In this document: piece by piece, positions 1-6,991 of the stretch
Numbering within the stretch: the stretch's first letter is position 1
How the letters are laid out: the number at the start of each line of letters is the position of its first letter
Notes under the pieces: model-generated
The model's database searches: none
What the model was told of the DNA's origin: nothing
Seen by the model: only the letters and a program-made list of their open reading frames with translations
Made by a program: the position numbers and the translations under genes
Assembly: GCA_000702085.1 (NCBI GenBank)
Contig: KL370861.1
Span: 188,911 to 252,910, forward strand
Reading direction: 5' to 3'
DNA from: Lachnospiraceae bacterium P6A3
GTDB taxonomy: Bacteria > Bacillota > Clostridia > Lachnospirales > Lachnospiraceae
Length of the DNA: 64,000 nt

Positions 1-1
1 T

Positions 2-499
2 GATTTTAAACTTCATCCCAAAAGAGAACGGGAATATATCGTTAATCCTTATCAAATAGTGGCCAATAATGGAAGGTTTTATCTTATCTGTAATTACGAC
101 AAATATGATAACGTGAGCCATTATCGTATTGATCGTATGACAGATGTAAGAGTCCTTGATAAGAAGGTTAAGCCAATGAAAGAAGTTCCGGAACTGGCTC
201 ATGGTTTAAAGCTTCCCAAACATATGGCTGAGCATGTCTATATGTTTAGTGGGGAGAGCGTGGATGTAACTATACAGGTTGAAAAGTTCCTTATGGATGA
301 CCTAGTGGACTGGTTTGGATCGGATTTTCATATTGTTGAGGAGAATGATGATATGCTTAAAATCAGAGTCAGAATGAATCCTCAGGCTATGAGATTCTGG
401 GCTCTGCAGTATGGACCATATGCAGAGGTACTTAAACCGGAAAGTCTTAGGGAACAGATAAAAGAAGATGTTATAAAAATGTCAAAAAAATATAAATGA
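2..499 (+). CDS. WYL-domain protein, C-terminal part (5' truncated by window edge)
   Basis: The reading frame is open from base 2, and the residues before the first GTG (position 59) continue a typical WYL-domain stretch ending in NPYQIVANNGRFYLIC, so this is the tail of a longer gene whose start lies outside the window. Visible WYL-type signatures are YHYRIDRM-like residues (here HYRIDRM) and a C-terminal WCX-like segment. WYL proteins are usually transcription regulators with an N-terminal winged helix and a ligand or nucleic-acid sensing WYL domain, often next to defence genes. The DNA-binding half cannot be seen here. The next gene begins 17 bases downstream and may be co-transcribed. Confidence 0.8.
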   Translation, partial: DFKLHPKREREYIVNPYQIVANNGRFYLICNYDKYDNVSHYRIDRMTDVRVLDKKVKPMKEVPELAHGLKLPKHMAEHVYMFSGESVDVTIQVEKFLMDDLVDWFGSDFHIVEENDDMLKIRVRMNPQAMRFWALQYGPYAEVLKPESLREQIKEDVIKMSKKYK

Positions 500-516
500 T
501 AAAGGAGGAGAATACT

Positions 517-1209
517 ATGCGCAAACAATACGAAGAATATGATTCTGAACTTAAGAAAAATGGATTCATAAAGCGGCACTATGAATGCCTTCCTTTTATT
601 GGTGAAAAGTATAAAAAAAGTAGATTATTGCTAATTGGCGAGAGTCATTATGTTCCAGAAAAAGAGATTCATTGCGTTAATAGAAATGATTTCTATGATG
701 TTTCATTTGATGATTTATCAGATGGAGATTATAAGACCTGGATTAATACAAGGAATGTCTTTGAGTATCGTGTATATGACAGAGGAGATTTTAAGAACTT
801 TTTCTCAGGACCTGCTACTGAAATTGCCAGAGTTATTAATAAAACTGATGACTTGACGAAGGATCAAAGAATAGATGCTATGCATCAGTATGCCTTTATG
901 AATTATTTTAAAAGACCCTCATACGATGAAGGTAAAACTATAAAAGGCTTAACAGAAAAGGATTATAAATATGCATATGACATTTCTTGTTATATTATTG
1001 ATGTTTTGAAACCATCTCTCATTATTTTTCTTTCAAAGAAGGCATATGATGCCTTCTATAGCAGTGATAATGAGCATGATTTTGGTTCAAAATACAATAT
1101 AAAATGTGTTAGTCATCCTAGTAGTTGTTGGTGGAATAGAATGAGAACCAGTGATAACAGATGTGCTAGGCAGGATTTCCACGATTATGTAGAAACTCTT
1201 TTAGGATGA
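517..1209 (+). CDS. Unknown protein, possible uracil-DNA-glycosylase-like fold
   Basis: Start ATG 517 is chosen over the upstream in-frame ATG 496 because AAAGGAGGAG at 501-510 sits directly before it; the protein is then 230 aa. Near the N terminus is LLLIGESHY and near the C terminus SHPSSCWWN. A hydrophobic strand followed by GES/GEx and a late HPS motif is the layout of the uracil-DNA glycosylase superfamily (motif 1 water-activating loop, motif 2 HPS minor-groove loop), so a UDG-like fold is inferred. No activity can be asserted. It lies directly downstream of the WYL-domain gene in AT-rich DNA and could be a DNA-acting accessory or defence protein. Confidence 0.6.
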   Translation: MRKQYEEYDSELKKNGFIKRHYECLPFIGEKYKKSRLLLIGESHYVPEKEIHCVNRNDFYDVSFDDLSDGDYKTWINTRNVFEYRVYDRGDFKNFFSGPATEIARVINKTDDLTKDQRIDAMHQYAFMNYFKRPSYDEGKTIKGLTEKDYKYAYDISCYIIDVLKPSLIIFLSKKAYDAFYSSDNEHDFGSKYNIKCVSHPSSCWWNRMRTSDNRCARQDFHDYVETLLG

Positions 1210-1242
1210 TATGTTAGACAAGATCGCAAGGAGTACAACCAG

Positions 1243-2181
1243 ATGAACTCAAGTAAGAAACCAAATGTATGGACCGTGGTTGTTCTTATCTCGCTAGCAA
1301 TTTTATTGCTGATGGGGCTTATTAGTAATGCATTGGAGATAGGTGAAAGATTAGGGAATGTCCATATCTCTTTGGAAATTCTGTTTTATGTATTGATTGC
1401 TGTTGTTTTGTTCGGCGGGGTAATCTATCCGATTGTTGGAGTGTTCTTTGCACCTATCTTTTCGTTAAAAGATCTTCACAATGCTGAGGGAAAGGCACGC
1501 CAGAAATGGTGCAAGAAACTGGTAAATAATCTTCTTGAAAACGTAGAATTGACTCCTGAAGAGCAGGAAGAAGTGAAAGGATTTCTGAAGTTTGAAGATC
1601 AAACCGATGATAAACTTATAGAATTTTTTGATAGAAAAATAACTCCGAGATTGAATGCAGAGATATACGATACTGCTAAAAAGGTATTTATTGTTACAGC
1701 AGTATCTCAGAATTCTGTATATGATATGCTCGGAATGGCTTCAGCAAACTTTAGCTTGATAAAAAGGATTGTAGAAATTTGTGGATTTAGACCCAATAAC
1801 TTACAGGTATTCAGATTATACATAAGGGTATTGTCTATAACCCTTGTGGCTGGAAATTTGGAAGATATGAATATTGAGGAATTGATTCCAGAAGTGACGG
1901 AGGGTGCTCTAGGGAAAACTTTAGGCATTGTAGCCGCTTCGGCTACTCAGGGTATAGTAAATGCGTTAACCACGCTCAGAATGGCAGCAATATGTAAGAA
2001 TTATCTTTTGAATGCTGATGTATCTCAAACACGAAAAGAACTTAGGAGAAAATCATTTGCTGAGGCTTTTGAAATAATGAAATCTATTGCTAAACAGGGT
2101 ATGGAAGAAAAAGTAAAGAATCCGGTTAAGAGCTTTTTTGGAAGGAAGAAAGAAAAAACTCAGGATTTTGACGTGGAATGA
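1243..2181 (+). CDS. Unknown membrane-anchored protein with two N-terminal helices
   Basis: 312 aa. Two hydrophobic segments at about residues 10-29 and 41-65 are followed by a long charged, largely helical cytoplasmic part (KFEDQTDDKLIEFFDRKITPR) that contains a small-residue stretch near residues 220-250 (GALGKTLGIVAASATQG). The tail is basic (KSFFGRKKEK). This resembles the DUF697/EcsC-like architecture in general appearance but no family can be named with confidence. It is 30 bases downstream of the UDG-like gene, same strand, probably the same transcript. No catalytic motif is recognised. Confidence 0.6.
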   Translation: MNSSKKPNVWTVVVLISLAILLLMGLISNALEIGERLGNVHISLEILFYVLIAVVLFGGVIYPIVGVFFAPIFSLKDLHNAEGKARQKWCKKLVNNLLENVELTPEEQEEVKGFLKFEDQTDDKLIEFFDRKITPRLNAEIYDTAKKVFIVTAVSQNSVYDMLGMASANFSLIKRIVEICGFRPNNLQVFRLYIRVLSITLVAGNLEDMNIEELIPEVTEGALGKTLGIVAASATQGIVNALTTLRMAAICKNYLLNADVSQTRKELRRKSFAEAFEIMKSIAKQGMEEKVKNPVKSFFGRKKEKTQDFDVE

Positions 2182-2225
2182 TAGCTTAATTCTTTATGAT
2201 TACCTAGATTATTGGGGAGATATAA

Positions 2226-2648
2226 ATGGGCATAATTAAAAAACTTATTAGGGATTATAAAGAGTATGTTAATTCTCTTCCTGAAAAACCTGAGTTGGTT
2301 TTAGAACCGGGATATACTTCAATACGTGACTATATCACTGATGAGAAGAAAAGTTTGTTTTATTCAAATTTCAAAATGATTGTCAAAGGGTCACCTTATG
2401 TTGAAAACAATAAATCATTACAAGGTTTGCCGTTGACTAAACAGTGGATTAGCTTTGTCAGATATGATGATAAGAAAAGTATTGGGTTTTACGGTTATTA
2501 CATTGTATATATGTATGGAAAACCAATTGGAATAGTGAAGGAAAATCAAATTTTTAAAAATATTGATATATGTAAAGTGCATAGTGTATACGCATATTAC
2601 AAAAAGGATCGCGTGTTTTTAAAAGTTTTTCTTAGCGGTTCGGGTTGA
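2226..2648 (+). CDS. Unknown small protein
   Basis: 140 aa, preceded by a weak purine-rich GGGGAGAT at 2215-2222. No recognised domain. It is rich in lysine, tyrosine and aromatic residues and has no signal peptide or membrane segment. It closes the AT-rich gene cluster that starts before base 1 and is followed by a strong terminator. Function not assigned. Confidence 0.5.
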   Translation: MGIIKKLIRDYKEYVNSLPEKPELVLEPGYTSIRDYITDEKKSLFYSNFKMIVKGSPYVENNKSLQGLPLTKQWISFVRYDDKKSIGFYGYYIVYMYGKPIGIVKENQIFKNIDICKVHSVYAYYKKDRVFLKVFLSGSG

Positions 2649-2684
2649 TGTAAGGTTCAGTTAAATGACGATGTTGATGGACTT

Positions 2685-2708
2685 AGGGGAGCATTTGCTC
2701 CCCTTTTT
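2685..2708 (+). terminator. Rho-independent terminator
   Basis: Arms AGGGGAGCA (2685-2693) and TGCTCCCCT (2696-2704) form a perfect stem, followed by a T run. It ends the accessory cluster of region 1 and separates it from the promoter of the next gene. Confidence 0.85.
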
Positions 2709-2714
2709 CATGCC

Positions 2715-2743
2715 TTGACACACACGCACTGCGTATATATAAT
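2715..2743 (+). promoter_or_regulatory. Consensus sigma-A promoter of the element's first regulator
   Basis: TTGACA (2715-2720), a 17-base spacer and TATAAT (2738-2743) match the vegetative consensus at all twelve positions. Just downstream an inverted repeat CACTG (2763-2767) / CAGTG (2774-2778) could be an operator for the small HTH protein encoded next, suggesting autoregulation (inference). Confidence 0.85.
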
Positions 2744-2790
2744 CAAATCATACATATATACACACTGACTACACAGTGAAAGGAGCCACC

Positions 2791-3063
2791 ATGAAAACAA
2801 CCATCGTAAATATAGAAGGTATCGAATTGGAAGTTGAAACTGCTAAAGCTGATGATAAGGAAGCACAGCGCAGGATCATGGCCTATGAATTCAAGTGCAT
2901 CCGAGAGATGTCTGGGATGAATCGCGTTGAATTTGCCAATTGGCTTGGGATTCCTTACAGGACCATGCAGGAGTGGGAACTGAAGAGACGGGTAATGCCG
3001 GAATATGTCCTCAGACTCATTGCCTACAAGGTCAGGATGGAGAAGGCTGCAGGCCGTATCTGA
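2791..3063 (+). CDS. XRE-type helix-turn-helix protein
   Basis: Start ATG 2791 is preferred over GTG 2776 because the ribosome binding site AAAGGAG (2779-2785) overlaps the latter; the product is 90 aa. The HTH is visible in residues about 36-75: REMSGMNRVEFANWLGIPYRTMQEWE, the usual helix 2-turn-recognition helix layout of XRE/Cro proteins. Small proteins of this kind are frequent at the edge of Tn1549-like conjugative elements, where they set expression of the transfer genes. It is transcribed from a consensus promoter with a nearby inverted repeat. Confidence 0.8.
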   Translation: MKTTIVNIEGIELEVETAKADDKEAQRRIMAYEFKCIREMSGMNRVEFANWLGIPYRTMQEWELKRRVMPEYVLRLIAYKVRMEKAAGRI

Positions 3064-3156
3064 TTTGAATAAACGTCGTCATCACGAAAGCAGACCTACG
3101 AAACTATCAAATCCTCTAAAGTGCACGTTCTTGCACTTTATATACAGGTGATAATC

Positions 3157-3471
3157 ATGCTTAGATTCTTTGGAAGATTAATAATTAAAATATTATCCGG
3201 TTTATTATCGCTGGCCCTTGGAATAGTTCAGCTGATCTTTTCCATAGCTTTAGAACTGGCTACTAAGGTACTTTCCTACGTGCTGTTTCCCATAGCTTTT
3301 TTTATTGTATTTTGCTTGATTCAAAAGAATATTCCGGCTGCAGAGGTGCTGGGCATTATGCTTGGAGCAGCTTATCTGGTTATTTTCATCATAGCCGGGA
3401 TTATGATGCATATCGGTTATATAAGGGAAGGTTTACTGGATATTTACTTTGGAAAGCTCTTCCGAAGGTGA
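3157..3471 (+). CDS. Small integral membrane protein of the conjugative element
   Basis: Start ATG 3157 is favoured over the upstream in-frame GTG 3121 because CAGGTG lies just upstream; length 104 aa. Nearly the whole protein is hydrophobic, with about three membrane helices (residues 8-35, 38-60, 68-90 counted from this start) and a basic C terminus (YFGKLFRR). Unnamed membrane proteins of this size occur at this place in Lachnospiraceae ICEs. Its role is unknown. Confidence 0.55.
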   Translation: MLRFFGRLIIKILSGLLSLALGIVQLIFSIALELATKVLSYVLFPIAFFIVFCLIQKNIPAAEVLGIMLGAAYLVIFIIAGIMMHIGYIREGLLDIYFGKLFRR

Positions 3472-3474
3472 TGT

Positions 3475-3551
3475 TTACCGCTGAGTTACCGCTGGATTAC
3501 CGCTCAGTTACCGCTCAATTACCGCTGGATTACCGCTCAATTACCGCTCGC
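3475..3551. repeat. Seven tandem 11-bp repeats (TTACCGCTNNN)
   Basis: Seven head-to-tail copies of an 11-base unit begin at 3475, 3486, 3497, 3508, 3519, 3530 and 3541. The first eight bases TTACCGCT are invariant; the last three are GAG, GGA, CAG, CAA, GGA, CAA and CGC. The period is about one helical turn, so a protein could bind each copy on one face of the DNA (inference). The array lies in a 310-base gap without a convincing gene, upstream of the DUF5688 gene. Confidence 0.95.
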
Positions 3552-3586
3552 GTACCTTTTCAAACGGTTTTTCCTGTGATAATCTC

Positions 3587-3592
3587 TATAAT
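3587..3592 (+). promoter_or_regulatory. Possible -10 element downstream of the 11-bp repeats
   Basis: TATAAT at 3587-3592 lies 36 bases after the last repeat. No good -35 is seen at the expected distance, so the promoter would need activation or is spurious. A transcript from here would run through 3600-3660 into the terminator at 3665-3691, which would give a short RNA of about 90 bases. Confidence 0.3.
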
Positions 3593-3664
3593 GGACAAAG
3601 CAAAACGCCAAGGGAAACCCGCAAAGCTTTGTCCTTTTCTTTTGCAAGAGAATATGGCAACGAA

Positions 3665-3691
3665 CGTCTGACTAAAGTCAGGCGTTTTTTT
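3665..3691 (+). terminator. Rho-independent terminator
   Basis: Stem CGTCTGAC (3665-3672) with GTCAGGCG (3677-3684), one G-T pair, four-base loop, followed by seven T (3685-3691). Confidence 0.8.
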
Positions 3692-3781
3692 GTGCCATAA
3701 ACAACCCAGAGCCGGGATGACGATTCCGTCTCTTAACTAATTATTGCACCGTAGGCCTGCGGTGCTGCACAGGAGAAAAAT

Positions 3782-4888
3782 ATGGATTATACCGAATTTA
3801 AAGATCAGATCACAGAAGACCTGAGGGAGTTCTTTTCCGAGCGCGGCAGTGAGATGGATGTCAGCATTAATACCGTAAATAAGCTCAATGACAGTTATGA
3901 GGCTCTTACGGTCAAGCCCATGGACGGGAACATCGGAGTTAATATTCCGATTTCCAAGTTCTACGATCAGCTTGAGGGCGGTAAGGAGTATGACGATGTC
4001 GTTGGCAAGCTGATCGATGTCATCGACAAGGGACTTGAGAATAAGCCGGACATCGATACCGCCTCCCTCACCGATTACTCACAGATGAAGGAAAAGCTGG
4101 CGATGGAAGTCGTATCTTCCAAGACTAATGCCGAGATGCTCGATAAGATTCCTCATGAGAACATCGAGGATATGGCCGTTGTTTACCGCTTTGTTCTTCA
4201 GAGCGATGAGGAAGGCAGGGCTTCGATCCTTGTTACCAATCAGATGCTTGATGCCATGGGGGTTACCCATGATCAGCTTCGTCAGGATGCACTTGAGAAT
4301 GCACCCAAGCTTAAGCCTCTCGTAATCAGTGGCATGAGCGAGGTTATGATGGAGCTTGTCGGCATCGAGCAGGCTGAGATGATGGGAATTGTCCCTGTGG
4401 ATCCCAAGGACGAGCAGATGTATGTCGCTACCGTTCCCGATAAGGTTCACGGTGCCGGAGTTCTTGCTTACAAGGATTTCCTCGAACAGGCTGCTGAGCG
4501 TGCAGGCGGTGATTTCTTCATCATTCCTTCGTCTATACACGAACTGCTCATTGTTCCTGACAACGGGCAGATGGATCTTTCCAGTCTTGAATCTATGGTA
4601 AAGGAAGTCAATGCTACTCAGGTTGCTCCCGAGGATAAGCTTACCGATTCTGTTTATCATTACGATTCCAGGGAAAAGATCTTCGAGCTGGGCGAGAAAT
4701 TCGTTGAGCGCCAGGCTCTGCAGAATGCCCGTGAAGAGCATGATCCGGATAAGGAGATGAGAGATTCTCTTGATGAGAAAAGCTCCGTTCTGGGGGATCT
4801 GGAGGCCAAGAAGGAAGAGACTGCCCGTGCTCCCAAGAAGGAGAGCGTGGACCGCGGAACCAAATCTAAGGGCGGTGAGGCTATCTGA
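3782..4888 (+). CDS. DUF5688 family protein
   Basis: 368 aa with ribosome binding site AGGAG (3771-3775). The protein matches the pattern of DUF5688 proteins: an N-terminal MDYTEFKDQI segment, a central NVPISKFY-like motif (NIGVNIPISKFYDQ), and the late FIIPSSIHELLIVP motif around residues 245-260, followed by a charged, low-complexity C-terminal tail. DUF5688 proteins are common in Lachnospiraceae ICEs and phage-like elements; their function is unknown. It has its own terminator at 4925-4961. Confidence 0.8.
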   Translation: MDYTEFKDQITEDLREFFSERGSEMDVSINTVNKLNDSYEALTVKPMDGNIGVNIPISKFYDQLEGGKEYDDVVGKLIDVIDKGLENKPDIDTASLTDYSQMKEKLAMEVVSSKTNAEMLDKIPHENIEDMAVVYRFVLQSDEEGRASILVTNQMLDAMGVTHDQLRQDALENAPKLKPLVISGMSEVMMELVGIEQAEMMGIVPVDPKDEQMYVATVPDKVHGAGVLAYKDFLEQAAERAGGDFFIIPSSIHELLIVPDNGQMDLSSLESMVKEVNATQVAPEDKLTDSVYHYDSREKIFELGEKFVERQALQNAREEHDPDKEMRDSLDEKSSVLGDLEAKKEETARAPKKESVDRGTKSKGGEAI

Positions 4889-4924
4889 GATCTGAAGTCT
4901 TAATGATCATATTGTAACTATCAT

Positions 4925-4961
4925 AAGCGCCGGTCGGAGAATATCCGACTTGGCGCTTTTT
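4925..4961 (+). terminator. Rho-independent terminator with long two-part stem
   Basis: Outer arms AAGCGCC (4925-4931) / GGCGCTT (4952-4958) and inner arms GTCGGA (4933-4938) / TCCGAC (4944-4949), then a short T run. Confidence 0.8.
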
Positions 4962-4975
4962 CTTTGGAGGAATAA

Positions 4976-5182
4976 ATGGACCAGAAAAAGCTCATAAAGC
5001 TGACTACCAATAAATATGAATCCGCAATCGGGAAGACGCCGCCTCTTGCACATCCCTGCAACTGTCCGGACAAGACATGCCCTTATGGGAGAGGCCATTC
5101 ATTTTGTTTTCCCTGCTATGCGGAGATCATGAAGAGCATACGACACCCTAAGGCTGTGGAGAGCCCGGATAATGCAGTTTGA
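4976..5182 (+). CDS. Small cysteine-rich protein, probable metal-binding knuckle
   Basis: 68 aa, ribosome binding site GGAGG (4966-4970). Between residues 26 and 47 it reads C-N-C-P-D-K-T-C-P-Y-G-R-G-H-S-F-C-F-P-C, giving five cysteines and one histidine that could bind zinc. It overlaps the next gene by 11 bases, which implies translational coupling with the replication initiator. Function unknown. Confidence 0.65.
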   Translation: MDQKKLIKLTTNKYESAIGKTPPLAHPCNCPDKTCPYGRGHSFCFPCYAEIMKSIRHPKAVESPDNAV

Positions 5183-6038
5183 CTACTTCTACAACGAAGA
5201 ATCGCAAAGCTATGCCTTCTACAGAACGCCAAAGCTTCTGTTCACGGATGAACGCTTCAGGACACTTTCCAGGGATGCGAGATTCCTGTACGGGATCCTG
5301 CTGGACCGTGTTGAACTTTCAGCCAGGAATAACTGGAAGGATGATGCCGGAAGAGTCTACATCTATATGACCATAACGGGCATTGAGGAGTCTTTTGGCG
5401 TATGCCATCAGAAAGCTTGCAAGCTTATGGATGAGCTGGAGGATTTCGGACTTATTGAACGTAAGAAACAGGGCCTCGGAAAGCCTGCGATGATCTATGT
5501 GAAGAAGTTCATACCGGTATGTGAATCATACTTACAGAAGTATGAAAATCATACTCCAAGAAGTATGAAAAACATACCTGCAGAAGTATGTGATTCATAC
5601 CCTAATAAGACTTATATAAACAATACTGAGAATAACAATACCGATCTTATCTTATCTGATGAGATGAGAAAAGAAAGAGCATATCTGGAAAAGCAGCTGT
5701 CTTACAGTTCTCTTATTCTGGACAATCCGGGAGATATAGATTCGCTTGAAGCGATATTTGATCTGATCCTGGACGTTCTCTGTACGACTAAAGAGAAGAT
5801 CCTGATTGAGGGAGACTATAAGCCTGCGGTTGTTGTTAAATCCCAGTTCAAGAAACTAACATCCGAGCATATCGAGTATGTGCTGGATTGCCTGAACCAG
5901 TGTGCTTCGAGAGTTCGAAACACCAAGCAATATATGTTGGCTGCTCTGTATAATGCCCCGTTTACGATGCAAGGGTATATCAGAAATCTGGTCAACTATA
6001 ACGAATCTATCGGAAAACATCATAAGGAGAATTCATGA
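5172..6038 (+). CDS. Replication initiator protein A (RepA_N family)
   Basis: 288 aa. The N-terminal 120 residues (QFDYFYNEESQSYAFYRTPK..LSRDARFLYGILLDRVELS..GRVYIYMTITGIEESFG) are the RepA_N winged-helix domain found in initiators of many Firmicute plasmids and ICEs. The C-terminal half is variable, as in the family. The linker (about residues 116-143) is encoded by four palindromes spaced exactly 23 bases apart, described separately. It overlaps the upstream small gene by 11 bases and the downstream gene by 4. The protein probably lets the excised circular element replicate. Confidence 0.9.
   Translation: MQFDYFYNEESQSYAFYRTPKLLFTDERFRTLSRDARFLYGILLDRVELSARNNWKDDAGRVYIYMTITGIEESFGVCHQKACKLMDELEDFGLIERKKQGLGKPAMIYVKKFIPVCESYLQKYENHTPRSMKNIPAEVCDSYPNKTYINNTENNNTDLILSDEMRKERAYLEKQLSYSSLILDNPGDIDSLEAIFDLILDVLCTTKEKILIEGDYKPAVVVKSQFKKLTSEHIEYVLDCLNQCASRVRNTKQYMLAALYNAPFTMQGYIRNLVNYNESIGKHHKENS
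5517..5600. repeat. Four GTATG-N5-CATAC palindromes at 23-bp period (candidate origin)
   Basis: Copies start at 5517, 5540, 5563 and 5586; each is GTATG, five variable AT-rich bases, CATAC. The eight-base spacers are similar (all but the second end in AGAA, the second being TCCAAGAA). They lie inside the repA coding sequence between the DNA-binding domain and the C-terminal domain. In RepA_N plasmids the origin is known to lie within the rep gene, so these are likely initiator binding sites (inference). Confidence 0.9.
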
Positions 6039-6445
6039 AGAAAATAGAACTCAAAATAGAACTTGATCCTGTCACTGACGGAGCGACTATCACATCGGAT
6101 AATCCGGTCAGTAAGGAGGATGGGGCGCTTGTTATTTCAACTACCGGTGAGTCCAGGATTGTTGATCAGGATGAGGCTAATGAGATCCTCGAAAGACTGA
6201 CCGGTAAGTCTACCTGCGAATATCTCGGCAGTACGGATTATCTGATGATCTATAACAGGGACAAGATCATTAATGCTGATGACGGAAGATATTTTATGGG
6301 ATCTGCGATCATTTTCAACGGAACCATCAGAGGTATCGAGATGCTCACAGAAGATGATTATTCATCTGCAGCCACGGAATTCGAATCAAGGCTTGTAACC
6401 CTGGCAGCTGACGGAGAACGCTTTAAAGCATTTCCTATCCCCTGA
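6035..6445 (+). CDS. Unknown ICE protein
   Basis: 136 aa, starting in an ATGA overlap with the repA stop codon. It begins MKKIELKIELDP and has a central DYLMIYNRDKIINADDGRYFMGSAIIFN region that resembles conserved small proteins of clostridial ICEs (DUF3846-like in appearance, not certain). No membrane segment or signal peptide. Position between repA and the coupling-protein genes suggests a role in element maintenance or control. Confidence 0.6.
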   Translation: MKKIELKIELDPVTDGATITSDNPVSKEDGALVISTTGESRIVDQDEANEILERLTGKSTCEYLGSTDYLMIYNRDKIINADDGRYFMGSAIIFNGTIRGIEMLTEDDYSSAATEFESRLVTLAADGERFKAFPIP

Positions 6446-6472
6446 TGAACCTGCAGGAAAGGAGGTGGTGAC

Positions 6473-6991
6473 ATGCAGGAAGAAGTAGAGAACCGGACAG
6501 TGCAGTTTGCAATCAGAACGGCAAAGCTCAGTATTGAAATGATGCTTAAGGGAATGAAAACCTGGCACAATCTATATCAGCGCATGAAGCAGCAGAAACA
6601 GTACAAAAAGCTTTATCAGAAAAAAGACGACCATGTTCACGGCAAGCAGTCCGTTAAGGAACTGATCGGCCAGGGGGATGGAGTCAAAAGCGTACCGGTT
6701 ACCGATGAGGGCATCAGAGAGTTCAAGAAGATCGCCGGAAAGTATGGTGTGGATTTCGCAATCGTAAAGGACAAACAGGCGGAGAATCCTCAGTACACGG
6801 TATTCTTTAAAGCTAAGGATGAGGATGCGATACTGTCTATCCTAAGGGACTATGCGGCTAAGAGGATGAAAGGCAAGGATAAGCCTGATATAGAACGCCC
6901 CAGCATTCTTGAACAGCTCAAAGCCCTGAAAGAGATGATCTCCAAGGTGCCGCATAAGATCAGGGACAGATGGAAGGAGCCTGAAAGATGA
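6473..6991 (+). CDS. PcfB family protein (DUF3801)
   Basis: 172 aa, ribosome binding site AAAGGAGGTGG (6459-6469). The N-terminal MQEEVENRTVQFAIRTAKLSIEMMLKGM and the central VPVTDEGIREFKKIAGKYGVDFAIVKD segments are typical for PcfB, the accessory protein that works with the VirD4-like coupling protein PcfC in pCF10-type and Tn1549-type transfer. It overlaps the coupling-protein gene by four bases (ATGA), which supports their co-production. Confidence 0.88.
   Translation: MQEEVENRTVQFAIRTAKLSIEMMLKGMKTWHNLYQRMKQQKQYKKLYQKKDDHVHGKQSVKELIGQGDGVKSVPVTDEGIREFKKIAGKYGVDFAIVKDKQAENPQYTVFFKAKDEDAILSILRDYAAKRMKGKDKPDIERPSILEQLKALKEMISKVPHKIRDRWKEPER

Noticed and set aside
1-3120. Left attachment site of the ICE
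   Set aside because: I looked for a copy of the sequence around the right end (33170-33260) in the first 3 kb and saw none; the left end may lie outside the window.
3312-3671. 119-codon frame with LPLDYRS repeats
   Set aside because: The repeated peptide is only the 11-bp DNA repeat read in frame, and it overlaps the membrane protein gene; no ribosome binding site.
3661-3672. LexA box at CGAACGTCTGAC
   Set aside because: The right half lacks GTTY, so it is only a half match and is part of the terminator stem.
4079-4741. 220-codon minus-strand frame opposite DUF5688
   Set aside because: Shadow frame without ribosome binding site; the plus-strand gene is of a known family.
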